DNA of 64,000 nt from Dactylis glomerata (taxonomy: Eukaryota > Streptophyta > Magnoliopsida > Poales > Poaceae). The notes under the pieces are model-generated. The model saw only the letters and a list, made by a program, of their open reading frames with translations. It ran no database searches and was not told the origin of the DNA. Of the stretch, positions 1 through 11,600 are shown piece after piece; positions within the stretch are counted from its first letter, which is position 1, and the number at the start of each line of letters is the position of its first letter. The position numbers were made by a program, and so were the translations under genes. Where the stretch lies: contig QXEO01001135.1 in assembly GCA_007115705.1 (NCBI GenBank), positions 744,001-808,000 of the forward strand, in the 5' to 3' direction.

Positions 1-149
1 GAAACGCAGAAAGAAATCGACCCACCTTCTCCTCTTCTATACACGAACCTGTTGGTCCGTTGCATCTTTTCCTGTCCTCGGGCGTCATCTCCTAGGGTTT
101 ACCCCCGACTCCTCGGGTTCTCCGATTTGCGGACTCCTCCGGCAACTGT
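1..149 (+). other. Putative 5'UTR first exon of the UBL-domain gene (partial)
   Basis: The first ~150 bases are CT-rich and leader-like and end in a plausible donor (CAACTGTAG then GTACGATG at 150). The following sequence is T-rich like a plant first intron. The next acceptor that gives a sensible translation is at 5618, just before the ATG of the ubiquitin-like-domain protein, so I infer this is its non-coding first exon. The true transcription start may lie left of the window. The link is inference: no coding sequence joins them and the intervening 5.5 kb is full of repeats. A transcript spanning 149 and 5619 would settle it. Confidence 0.4.
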
Positions 150-737
150 AGGTACGATGCACGCTCATACCCTGTTTCGCTCGATTAGTTCTGCCGGCAT
201 ATGGTGCAGTTTGTGTGGAAGGTACCCTCTTGGTGTCGCCTCCATGTCTATCTGGTGGGCGGATTCCGTGCTCCTGTGGGCGAGTGGCGGGTTGCCCTCC
301 GTGTAGCGGCGGCTCGTCGGGATGTTTCGTCGGTAGTCCACGGCGGCTGTGTATGACCGAATTGTCTGATTGATTGTGTTAAACGGGCGATTGGGCTGGC
401 GTGGATTGTTTTTTTCTGGGTTAAGGTGGCGATTGGTGGAGTCCAAAGAGATCTGTGTGTGTGACTGGAGAAAATTCTGTTGGTCATAGCAATGATTAGT
501 CTTGTAATCGTTTAGCACAAGGTGATTCGTCTTATAATGACAGAGAGGAGGGGTGTCATAGGCTCATAGCATTGGGTATCGAGGCAAATTCCTGTGTTGG
601 AAATCACAGTCTTGCATCTCTTTTTCTGGTGGCTCTTTGTGGTTGTCAATTTTCTCGTTGGTTTTGCCTGTCAGGATGCATGCTAGGGTATATAGTCTTG
701 CCCTTATTATGCTAAAGGAGAGGTACTATGTAACCTT

Positions 738-872
738 GTACTCCCCCCCGTATCCAGACATCTTTTAGTGTGTATGTTAGAAGCAAAATGAGTGAACCTA
801 TACACTAAAAAGCATCTAGATACTTGTATATCAGAAAAAGGCTAAAACATCTTATATTTTGGAACGGAGGGA
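738..872. mobile_element. Stowaway-like MITE, copy 1 (left end altered)
   Basis: Right terminus GGAACGGAGGGA and interior match the copy at 1168. The left terminus is diverged or replaced after TA-CTCCC. It belongs to the Tc1/mariner-related Stowaway class by terminal sequence. Confidence 0.7.
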
Positions 873-1167
873 ATTTTCTCATCTAAATTGTGAATTTATG
901 TCTCTCATAGGTTAAGTGAATTCATTCTTGGTATTTGAAGAAAATGCCATATCTCCATGAATAAGTTCCTCATTATATATGGGAAATAGTGGGAAATATT
1001 GGGTATCGAGGCAAATTCCTGTGTTGGAAATCACAGTCTTGCATCTCTTTTTCTGGTGGCTCTTTGTGGTTGTCAATTTTCTCGTTGGTTTTGCCTGTCA
1101 GGATGCATGCTAGGGTATATAGTCTTGCCCTTATTATGCTAAAGGAGAGGTACTATGTAACCTTGTA

Positions 1168-1312
1168 CTCCCTCCGTTCCAAAATATAAGATGTTTGAGC
1201 TTTTTCAGTGTGTATGTTAGAAGCAAAATGAGTGAACCTATACACTAAAAAGCATCTAGATACTTGTATATCAGAAAAAGGCTAAAACATCTTATATTTT
1301 GGAACGGAGAGA
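1168..1312. mobile_element. Stowaway-like MITE, copy 2
   Basis: Starts CTCCCTCCGTTCCAAAATA after TA (1166-1167) and ends with the inverted CTTATATTTTGGAACGGAG. Terminal CTCCCTCCG and TA target are the signature of Triticeae Stowaway MITEs. No coding capacity. Confidence 0.8.
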
Positions 1313-1435
1313 ATTTTCTCATCTAAATTGTGAATTTATGTCTCTCATAGGTTAAGTGAATTCGTTGTTGGTATTTGAAGAAAATGCCATATCTCCATGA
1401 ATAAGTTCCTCATTATATATGGGAAATAGTGGGAT

Positions 1436-1958
1436 ATCCGGGTATATAGCTACGCACCCAGATCTGGCCATTGGATCACTCTATAGGATAATTTCCTCCG
1501 TGGATCTAACTTAGCACTGTTACGGTCAAATTGATGGATGCAATCCCTCCTTTTGCCCTCTCTCTCTCGCCACTTCCCACCACCCACCACAATTCACTAT
1601 CTTGGCCAGACCCCGCTCCAGCCAGTCCCTCAATTCCCCATCGCCGCCCACGGCCACTCAACCGCATGCGCCCGCTGGCATCCACCGCGCCTAAGATCTC
1701 CACGCGGGGCAATCATGGTTGTTGAAACACAACAAGCTCCACCAACGTTGATCTGGCAACGACGAGCCTGCAGGCCTTGAGCACCTCGCCGTGCTCGGCG
1801 TATGCCGGCGGGGCGGGGCCCGTGAGCGTTGCCCTTGCCGACTTCGCGTGGAGGACGCACGCCGGTGACCTAGTACGTGCTGGCACTAGGCCGAGTGGTC
1901 ACGCATGAAGTTGCCTACAGCCTATGGCTGCCTCCTTGGGGCTTCTTCCAAGGACGAT
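1436..1958. other. Unassigned intronic sequence, GC-rich in its second half
   Basis: No element boundary or convincing reading frame. Short overlapping frames at 1506-1860 lie in GC-rich, low-complexity sequence and have no recognisable motif. Confidence 0.3.
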
Positions 1959-2960
1959 GAGAAAATTGCAAAAAACCACCACATTTGGGGTTAGAGTTTC
2001 AAAAAACCACCACTTTTCAGATTCTTTGCAAAAAACCACCAGTCACACTCTAATTGGTGCAGATAGCACTGATTGCACACATTAGCTTATTTGATGTTGT
2101 TTCTGACAGGATGACCCCATCGTCAGTGCTGATGTGGCTTTTCTGGTTATATGCTTTGGGTTTTTTTTTTGTAAAATTCTTGAAGATCCTGAGTGCTCTC
2201 TTCCTTTTCTCTCTGCCAAACGGGCCCCACCCGTCAGGTCATCTCTAACCTAGAGCCACCCACGCAATGGACAGAGAGCAGTGGTGGCCGCCGCCGGCGA
2301 GGCCGTTCTCCCCCGCCAGCAGGTCCTTCCGAGCTCCCCCACCACAGCAAATCCCCGTCCTCGTCTTTCCCCAACCCTAGCCCAGCGGAGCCCACCCTAT
2401 CCTCACATGTAGCCCAAGCCCACCCCATCCTCACATGTAGCCAGAGCCGGCGGCCGCCGTCCTGCAGCTCGAGCTCGAGGCACGCGCCTGCTGGGGACGA
2501 CGGGGAGCCTCGAGAAAAGCGGCAGCGAGTTGGGTACGGCAGGGAGCCGCTAGCAAGCTCGGCCATTAGCTCGGGGGCAACCACGAGCAAGAAGAGAGGA
2601 TTTAGTAGAGGGGATTGGAGGAAGAAGATGGATCTGACGTGTGGGCCCCCTGGAGTTTTACAGAAAAGTTTAAAAAAGGGATGGGAGGTCAGGTTGTTGA
2701 CCAAATGAGTTCAACTGACAGGTGGGGCCATTCGGCAAATTTATAAAAACACCCAGAAATTTCCCTGGATCGTTATCTGGACGCCACGTCAGCCTGCAGG
2801 TGGGCCACCCCTGTTAGTAACAGCGTCAAACACACTTAAGTATCCGATTAGTGTATTTTGCAAAAGTTAGAGAACAAACTGGTGTTTTTGCAAAGAATCT
2901 GAAAAGTGGTGGTTTTTTGAAACCCTAACCCCAAATGTGGTGTTTTTTTGCAATTTTCTC
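1959..2960. mobile_element. Mutator-like element with ~82-bp TIRs and GC-rich cargo (candidate Pack-MULE)
   Basis: The left end (1959-2042) and the reverse complement of the right end (2879-2960) are nearly identical over ~82 bp, beginning GAGAAAATTGCAAAAAA and containing TTTGGGGTTAG and CACTTTTCAGATTCTTTGCA. Long TIRs on a ~1-kb element fit MULEs. Flanking 9-mers are AAGGACGAT and AAGAATGAC, only 6/9 alike, so the target duplication is decayed or absent. Between the TIRs lies a GC-rich block (about 2256-2640), open in both directions, rich in Pro, Ser and Arg. It resembles the 5' end of a grass gene, but no family is recognised. Confidence 0.75.
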
Positions 2961-4948
2961 AAGAATGACACCACCATCTGTAACCCCCACTTCCTCTGGA
3001 TCCGCTAGCCTCATTATTTTTCTTTTGTAGTTCGGTTTTTTCTGTGGAAATATGTGAATCGTAGGTCCGACTCTTTGGTACATGTTCCCAGATCTTAAAA
3101 TCATCTTGGTACGATGCATCATCCCCTCTCCCTCTGGCCGGACACGAGGCAGATGTTGACAGTTTCTGTTGCTGCTTTTTCCCAGGCTAGGTGCAGAGTT
3201 GTTTTGGGCGGGTTGGGTGAGTTGGGGCTGCTGGTGACTAACAGACGTTAGGGTGGGCAGCTATTCCCCATGGTAGCAAATCCGCGTCCATATAACCATG
3301 GTGAGTGCTATCGGTACCATTCATAGCTTCGAGATCTGTGCCAGCATATATATTCAGTTCCAGTATCGGTAGTGTTGGCAGAGACTAAATGCAAAAGAGG
3401 AAGGGTGGGCAGCTCCTTTAGGACCTAGCCCATCAAAAGGGCAATTCTGTCCGTGATTCAAGCCCGGATTTTGCAAAGCGTCGAGCACACCGCTCCAAAA
3501 TAAACTGACACGGACCAGACCATTTAATGGCATGTGCAGGCCAACTCGGCCGCTAAACTGACCAGACCATTTCATATTTTGATGTTTTCTTGCTCGCTGA
3601 CCGGTCAAATGGTTCCAACTAAACAGTGCCCCCGATTGAATGGACATTGCTCGTGCGGTTCTTCACGTGCATTGGAGCTTTGGATCCAATTTTTGACAGG
3701 TATACACATCAAACGAAAAATATACTGAATCAGGGACGACCTAGATCCAAGCAAACGGTGTCCACTCAAAATGATTTTTTGTCTATCCTACATCCAAACG
3801 GTGCTTGGCCAAATCAGAAAAAAGAACAGAAAATCCACTTCTCATGCATCGCTGGAACGAAAAGTGCCCATGTGAAATCAATCGGTGCCTGGCCAAATCA
3901 GGAGTCAGTGCCTAGTACAATACCGAACAGTGCCACACTAAAAATTGCAGAAAAATGCAATGGAAAAGGAAGGTAAGGGGCTCCTCGTCCTACACCCAGT
4001 GCGCTGGGAGGTAAGGGGCTTGCGGCGGTGCTCAGTTTTGCCGGGAAGCCTCGAGGTGCTCAGGCAGCGGCGCGTCCTCCCTCGAGCGGAGTAGCCATGG
4101 TGGCGAGGGGCAGATGGAGGCAAAAAAAAAAGGGCCATTGAACTCAGTATAAAAACGAACGGAGCCCAGTTGAAATCATTCAGTGCCTACGAGACTCGCC
4201 AGAAATTCCCATTACATTACCGGACGGTGCCATTACAACAATTGAGCTGGGCTCATACTGGGCACAGCGCAGCCTCCAACCACAACCCACTGTGTTGGGC
4301 TCCCACCTCTGGCCGTTCCCTCAGGCTCCAGCAAGATCGGCGGAGCTCCACGCCGGGAGCGCACGTGCAAGCAGGCGGCGCGGCGGCAGCCGTCTTCAGC
4401 GCAGAGCCGCAGACCAGGAGGAAGGCGGAGAAGGTGGAGCACAGAGGGGGCCGCTCGCGGCGGTGCGCAGCAGAGCGTGAGGAGCCGGGGCTCAGACCGG
4501 CGCAGCAAGGGGAACCAGAGGCGTCGAGCAAGGGGATCTGGGGGCGGCGACCTCTCTAGAAGAGGGGGCGGGGAGGACGCCGGCGGTTGGGGGGTTGATT
4601 GGTTCCAGAGAGAGAAGAGGATAAAGTGCGGCTCATGCGCGTGGGGTGGGGGGCGGTCTGCAGGGATGAGGTGGGGGAGAGAAAGGAATCTAGTGGGCTG
4701 GTCTGCCACGCCTGAATTCAGAGAGGCTAATGTCGCAGGCCTACAGGCTACCATTGTCAGAAATTCGGGACCAACACCCACCAAAGAGGAAATAGCTAAC
4801 ATTCGCTAAAAACTGTAAAATGAACCAAGGAAAAGTTTGGTCAGCCTCCTAGCTGTATCACGAGGGCTCCTTTGCGGTCATGATTGGTGCTTCTGCAGTT
4901 TACTTTCATAGCAAATGTTTTGACTATATATATATGTACAAATAAATA
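2961..4948. other. Unassigned repeat-like sequence in the putative first intron
   Basis: Contains the 13-mer AGGGTGGGCAGCT twice (3250, 3402), several GGTGCYTGGCCAAATCA or CAGTGCC-type motifs between 3620 and 4240, and a GC-rich block (3990-4720) with short overlapping frames on both strands. These look like subterminal repeats of a DNA transposon, but I could not find matching ends or a target duplication. Confidence 0.3.
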
Positions 4949-5295
4949 AGGGATGCACCATGGTGCCTGGGCACCATGCCCAATACGTACAAAATACGTG
5001 ATGTCTTGTATATACCCTTGAGGTATGTACAACTTGTATATACCTATTAGTCATGAATGAGGTATGCATACCCTGGGTATGGTTTTTTTTTTGGCATGTA
5101 TACCTAGCGTATGTGAAAAACACACATATATGTACGTAATCTGGGTATATATATATTGGATATGCGTACCTTGGGTATATGTTAGTATTGGGTATGCGTA
5201 ACTTGGGTATATGTAAAAAACACATATCTATCTATATATGTAATCTGGGTATGTATATATTTGAAGTATGGGGCCTCGGCACCATGGTGCCCCAT
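4949..5295. mobile_element. Short TIR element with palindromic ends and a GGGTATRYGT minisatellite
   Basis: The left end carries the palindrome GCACCATGGTGC (4955-4966) followed by CTGGGC; the right end carries GGCACCATGGTGCC (5279-5292) preceded by GCCTC. Together they form an imperfect ~20-bp TIR. The ~300-bp interior is a degenerate tandem array around CTTGGGTATATGT / ACCTTGGGTATGCGTA. No clear target duplication, so the superfamily is unassigned. Confidence 0.55.
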
Positions 5296-5627
5296 ATCCT
5301 GTGGGGGATCGAACTCAGCTGGCCTGGAGCATGATGGTGTTTATTAATCACTATTTGCTCTAGTATGCTTGCAGTTTGTTGTGCTATTCCAGAGCCTTAT
5401 AATCGTGGATGTTTGTCAACTTAGTCGCTGAAGCAAGTGCTTTTAATACACGCTCTTTATAGACATGTAAATATTTTTGACAGTAAAAAAATCTAGGATA
5501 TGAAATATGTAGTTTTCGTTTCTTTATGTCATTTGTACTGGTTTATTTGATGAATAAATCACACTTCTCATACCACAATGTCACTTGTTTCTAGTAACTA
5601 TTTTTCTTTTCATTTCAGGAGATCATT

Positions 5628-8600
5628 ATGGGGTGTAACTCTTCAGATGTACAGATGCCACAATGTGCAGAGGGTTCTGAGACTACAATAGAAATCAAGA
5701 TCAAAACTTTGGGTTCTCAAACATACAATTTGCGTGTGAACAAATGTGTAAGTTGATAAAGCATGTTTGTATCAGAAGCCCTAGTTATAAGTTGCTGTCT
5801 TGCAACAAATGATGTGTTCCTTGCATTGCTTTTGTGGTTTTTTGCTGTTCGTGGGAAACACTTGTCTGTCTCTGCAATATTTATTCACAACCGTTGCAGT
5901 TCCTGCGATGTCCTCCTGTTTTTATTCAGTTCAAATTACTTTTACATCCAGATCTTGACAAGACATTATGGATAACTGCATGTGAAACTTGTTCTAGTCT
6001 CCATAAGTAATTTTGATAACACACCCATACATCCAATCATCGCCTTTTTGTTGGAGTAGTATATGTTTATTAGATGCCATTTAATACTATGGCTTTATGC
6101 CAAACATTAGAGGTTGCAATTAGTTCCCTTTTCCTATTATTCTCTAAGATTATCTCGATTTGGTAGCATTATCTGTTGTTCATAGGGTCTTGATTCAGAG
6201 TATTCTTGAAAAGATCTCGTATTGTCCCTATGGGCTGTTTGTCGAGTTTATTGAGTGCTAACAATTCTTCTTGAGGAAGTTTTGATCAAAGTATATGCTC
6301 AGTAAAACATAATCATTTGTTAAATGAAGTTAATTGTCGCTAAAATTATGATATACAGCAAAAATAAGAGCCTGCTCAGCAAACCCTAGCAATCAATTGC
6401 TGAGATATATTTCTGAATTGCATTGCGAATGTGTTCAACTGGGTCCCTCTGCGGTGAGGTTCTACAGAGCACACTCTTAGAATTATCATTACCTGATTAA
6501 TAAGTAATCAGTTGAACTATGCTGTACTTTCGCAGTCCCAAGCATTTCCGACAGCTGAAAGGAAGATCCACATCCTGTGCTCCATACAGGGTGGTGTCTT
6601 TGCTGCGTTAGAGATATTTTCTGGGCTTGGATCACGGTCCAGTGGTGCAGGTTTGGCACCAAGCAGTCACCACATGCAGGAATTAATTTTATGTCAACAG
6701 TGTGCCTAAGCAGAATTTGTGGTGGATTAAATATGGAGATAATGATAGTAGTTATTTAATTAGTATGGATATCTATTTAATTAGGCAAGAGATTGGCTTA
6801 GTTAGGAAGATAAATATATGATTTGTTAGGAAAGTTGGGATTCTGTTTTTAGGTGTCAAGTTGAATCTTCCCTATAAAAAAGGGAACACCATGTACCCTT
6901 ATCGATATATGAATGAACGAGAATAAATATTAAATATCTACTCCTTGTGCCAAACCTTCTCCGCCTCTAGTCCATGGTGCATGGCTTGCCAACCCTCGCT
7001 CCCTGGAGCTATATCCACATTATACACATGAACCTCGATTCTAGGACCATTATTTGCCGTGATACTGGGAGAACTAGACAACAGATACAGTGCCAACTGT
7101 ATAACTGTATAGCACTGCCATGCAAACATAACTTTTGTGCCTAAACCTGATCTACCAATAATATTATCACATATGAAATACTTGTTGGAGTGACAACGAG
7201 GAAATGAGTTACTAATATCATTCATAATCAGTTGCAACCTATTAGTGCATAAGCATTCGCTTTGTTTCTCCATCAATTTTGAATGAGAGTAATGAAAGGT
7301 ATCAGTTGCAACCTATTAGTGCATAAGCATTAGCTTTGTTTCTCCATCAATTTTGAATGAGAGTAATGAAAGGTATGCATAGTGCGATGTTGACCATGGT
7401 TGCCAATCGATACGTATCGTGATGGTATCTTAATCTGGTAGTATCTTACTCGTATCCCGATACGTATCGTGGTATCTTTAATATCCCGATAAAAAAACAA
7501 TACCATACGATCCCACACCTATGCTAAAAAATATGGACAGGACGGCGTGGCAAGCTCACAAATTAAAGTGGTTTTGTAGTCTTAAGGCTAACTAAGTATC
7601 TAAACGATACACCATCCATTAGTTTGGTTGAGATGGGTGTAAAAAAGGTCTTTGTGTACATGCAGGAAAGCAGTTAACTATCCAGCTGTGTATATTAGTT
7701 TGCATGAACCCGTTTTCTTTTGTTTTGTAGGTTCGTAATTACTTATGTTTGTATTACACATCAGATGAGTTGGTACATATTTATATTATATAAATGCATC
7801 AGTCTCTATGAAAAACATAGAATATGCTTAAAATTAAAAGTAAAATTTTAATATATTTTTAGATATATTATTAATATATACATATATTTTATTAAAAATA
7901 AAAATCTCATAGTATCGTGATACTACGATATGATACTGGTGACAAGAAAACGATACTGCCTAGTATCCCGATACTAAAAACCTTGATGTTGACAACAGAC
8001 GATGCATTGAATTATATTTTGAATAGCTGGTGGCACTGTTATCTTCTCTAAATATGCCAAATCGTATGATCATGTTACTCCTTTGTCTTGTTGCAGGTGC
8101 CAGTTCCTTTGCTAAAAGACAAAATAGCTACCGTAACTGGGATATTGTCTGAACAGCAACGTCTGATTTGTCGTGGAAGAGTCTTAAAGGATGATGAACT
8201 TCTCTCTGCATATCGTATCCTCATGTACTTTTGAATTGTATTCTTATAGTTTTTGGTCTTGATTTTTTACTCGACCAATGGACATCATCTCTTTCCTTTT
8301 TTTATTCCTCATAAGAAGTCGCTAAAACCCAACTAAAATCTTAATTGGGTCATGCAAAAAATGGTATAAGTGTTGTGTTATAAGTTGTACTTAGATTGAC
8401 CATGTAAATGCTACTCCTTAACAGTAGTTCTTAGATGTTGAAGATGGCCATACACTGCATCTTGTTGTTAGACAACCAGGCCAGCCAGCTACATCAGGAA
8501 ATGCAGGAAATGAAGGTTTGTGAAATTGTTCAATCATACAGTATGAATGTTTTTATTGACTATTTTTAAGATGTTTGAAACTCTAGTGGAACTTTTTTTT

Positions 8601-11600
8601 GAAAACCTGAATATCTTTGTATCCGTGGCAAATTGTGTTTCATGTGCTGTTTCTTCTTCTTTAGTTTGATGTCTGTGAAATACTTGTTGGAGAAAAAAGG
8701 TCTTGAATACTTGCATGATGTTTGGAAGCAGTTTGCTAGTCATAAGTACAGTTCCTGCCATATGTTGAATTTCTCGCATGATGTTATTATCCTCTTGTTG
8801 TGTCATGACATAGATGGAATTTCCAATCTATAATGGTGCAGTGAAACAGGTGGTGTGGTCTATATTGGCACATACAGTTTCAGTGGTATAGTGGCCAAAT
8901 AGAGGATATAGCTAAATGTAGCTCGGGTTATATGTAGCCCTTTTCTTAAAAATTCAAAAACAACAGTTGGAAGTTTCAAAAAATTCGGGAAAAAACTTCT
9001 AGATGTAAATGATTTACCCTAGCAGTGTTCAAAAAATCAATGTGAAAAAATACGTATTTTGGGCTGTGCAAAATTGACAAAATTATAGATCTGAAGTAGT
9101 GAACAGTGCAACTTTTCATTTTTGTGTAGCCTAAAAACACTAGGTATTTTGCGTTGAAATTTTGCATATTCATTGAATACGTCATTGACTCTAGGATTTT
9201 TTTTCCAGAAAATTTTGAATCTCCTAATATTCTTTTCAAATTTCGAAAAAAAAACAGGAGCTATGTAGCTCGGGCTACATTTGTGGTTTCCGCCAAATAC
9301 AGACACAATATAGTATGTAGTGTGTAGCATCCGCTATTATAGACAAATTTTATCATGTATTGCCTAGGATTACAAGTCGACGAGTCGAGCCAAGTCGTCG
9401 GGGTAATGACTCAATAGACTAATCGTGACTAATCTATTCTACTGCTTGACTAGTCGACATGTACTTCGGCAGTAGCTAGCAAAATATTATCCTATATGGC
9501 AACCAGATAAGAGATTTAGTACCCAAAATTGACGTAAGTTCAACACAAGTTACATAACATAATAATGCTAGAACCTAGAAGTTCAAGGCGTAGGCCTCAA
9601 ATTATCCCGTCTAGATGATGAAATGGTGTCTTTGAACTTTAGCTTCATCCTCCACGTCTAAATATTGCTTCAGAGCTCAAAACTTCCTTGTATTCGAGAA
9701 GTGGAGGATTTCATTCTTAATTTTGATGGATGCCTTTGAATAGTTATCCATGCCCAAATTTACTCGATCGACTCGAATACCATGACTAGTCTAGACTAGT
9801 CCACGACTAGTCGCTTGACCGCTCAACTCTATGAATTAGTCGAGTCGAACAAACTAGTCGACAGTTAAGACTCATAGACTAGTCGCTTGACTAGTCTAGA
9901 CTAGTCATTAGACTCATAATCCTTGTGTATTGCATGTGCCCTCAGTGTATCGTTGCTATTGACGACTGTAGAAACTTCCGCAGTTACTATCTTTAGATTT
10001 TTACAGCCTGTGGCATATCTATACAAAGGATTTACGGCACAGTAGCAATATGGTTTCATTATGTATCTTAGAAAACACTATTCCATAATTGTCTTCCAAA
10101 CATCAACTTCCTTTATTGGAAAAACTGTTCACTTCGAAATGTCAAAATCTTACAGCTGCTGCATCAAATTCGGCTCGTCGACATGGTCCCACAGTGGCTC
10201 GCAGTATTGTACTGGAGGCTGTCAATTTGGACCAAGGGAGTGAATTCTCTAGCATTGCCCAGGTAAATCTACATGCTTTATATATTGTACCTGTTCTTAT
10301 TCAAGAGCCTCTGTATTTGAAAATGACTGAAGTTTTGTTGAAATTGCATGTTTCTATTTTTGGTAGATTCTCCAAAGCATGTTGACTAGCCCACTAGCTT
10401 CGGTAATCCAGCATTCTTAAAGTATACTTCTTTTTATGGGAACTTCATGAACTCCAAGATCTGATCAACTGTTCTAATGCCAGGGTGGACCAGCACCTTC
10501 TGATACCAGACCTTCAGAACCTACGCAATCTTCATTCCTAAATGGTGTCAGGGCTGAGCTTGATCAACAGCAGCCCTCTCTATTTTTCTCCGAAGCGGCA
10601 CTTGGATCGTCACTGCCAAATGTGAATCTTTGCCTGGTCTTGTAAACCTCGTCATATGGCACATCGTGAAATTTTAGGATGTGTAGTGGCTCTAACATTT
10701 TCATCTTTTGCAGGTCATCCCTGATTCCTTGACCACTATTTCTCAGTACATTAACTTTATGAGGGATTCGTTTAGGAGGGAAGGCTTCAATGGAAATGGT
10801 TTGACTGTGTGCTTCAGTTCTGCAAGTAAAATCCATTTTGTAGTTTGTTCTGCGGAGATTTACCTCCATTCCCCTTTGCAGGACAAACTGTGGATCATGG
10901 TGAGCCTAGAACTACACAAAGAGCTCATGTAGGTGGCAATCAAAATCAGGAAAACCAGCCTGATTCAGTCTCTGTACAGCATGGACTTCCTACTGCAGCA
11001 TCGCTAGCTGAAAACATGCACTTGACTAGGCAACTTCTTGTTGATCTGTCTGGACAATTGCTATCTGTAAGTTACATATTTCAAGGCCTTGTGGGTTTCA
11101 AGTGGCTAATGCAATAATGATAGTCTTTAGTACTTCAACCACATTTTTTTTCTGACAAAAGCACTTTTGCCACTTCATAAACTATGGAAGCTACTTTATT
11201 TTTCTTATTATGTTCAGAATGCTGTTCATTTGTTCTTTACGTAATCCTTAGTGATAGTGAACCTCAGATATTTCGTAATGAAAGTACATTTTCAATTATA
11301 GCTATTTGAATGATGCGATGTTGGTATACTTGATTTTCTTTTGAAGCGGATAAATAAGTTAGACAAAGAGGTTTAGTTTTATTTGCATAGTCACTAATCT
11401 ATTTTAATTTCTCGAATCTGGCATCAAAATTAATCAATTTATCATGTGATGTGTTATGGTGTGGCACTTCAGTATGTATAAAGGGCAGTTAAATGCTTCC
11501 TGTATAAGTTATTTGTATTGGTTGTTATGGTTTTACTGCATTGGTTCAGTTTGCTGCTTATGCATTGCTGTAAGTGGACTGGGCATTTGATTTAACCAAA

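Larger units (their letters stand above)
571..1435 (+). repeat. 427-bp direct tandem duplication (two copies) in the putative first intron
   Basis: The sequence beginning ATTGGGTATCGAGGC at 571 repeats at 998, a period of 427, and similarity runs to about 1435. Both copies contain the same Stowaway-like MITE. The copies are nearly identical except at the left end of the MITE, where copy 1 reads CCCCCCCGTATCCAGAC and copy 2 has the normal CTCCCTCCGTTCC terminus. Confidence 0.9.

Noticed and set aside
2193..2708. 171-codon frame on + and 156-codon frame on - within the MULE
   Set aside because: Antisense frames of similar length over the same GC-rich cargo; no start context or motif. Treated as transposon cargo, not a gene.
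3000..4860. Possible CACTA-type transposon from CAGTGCC-like repeats
   Set aside because: No CACTA/TAGTG termini or 3-bp target duplication could be located.
5300..5340. tRNA-like B box (GAGTTCGATCC on the - strand)
   Set aside because: No matching A box or cloverleaf around it, so neither a tRNA nor a SINE can be claimed.
10622..10650. Alternative donors (GTCTTG, GTAAAC) after coding exon 6
   Set aside because: GTAAAC would shift the frame to an early stop; GTCTTG is in frame but a poorer match than GTGAAT at 10622.
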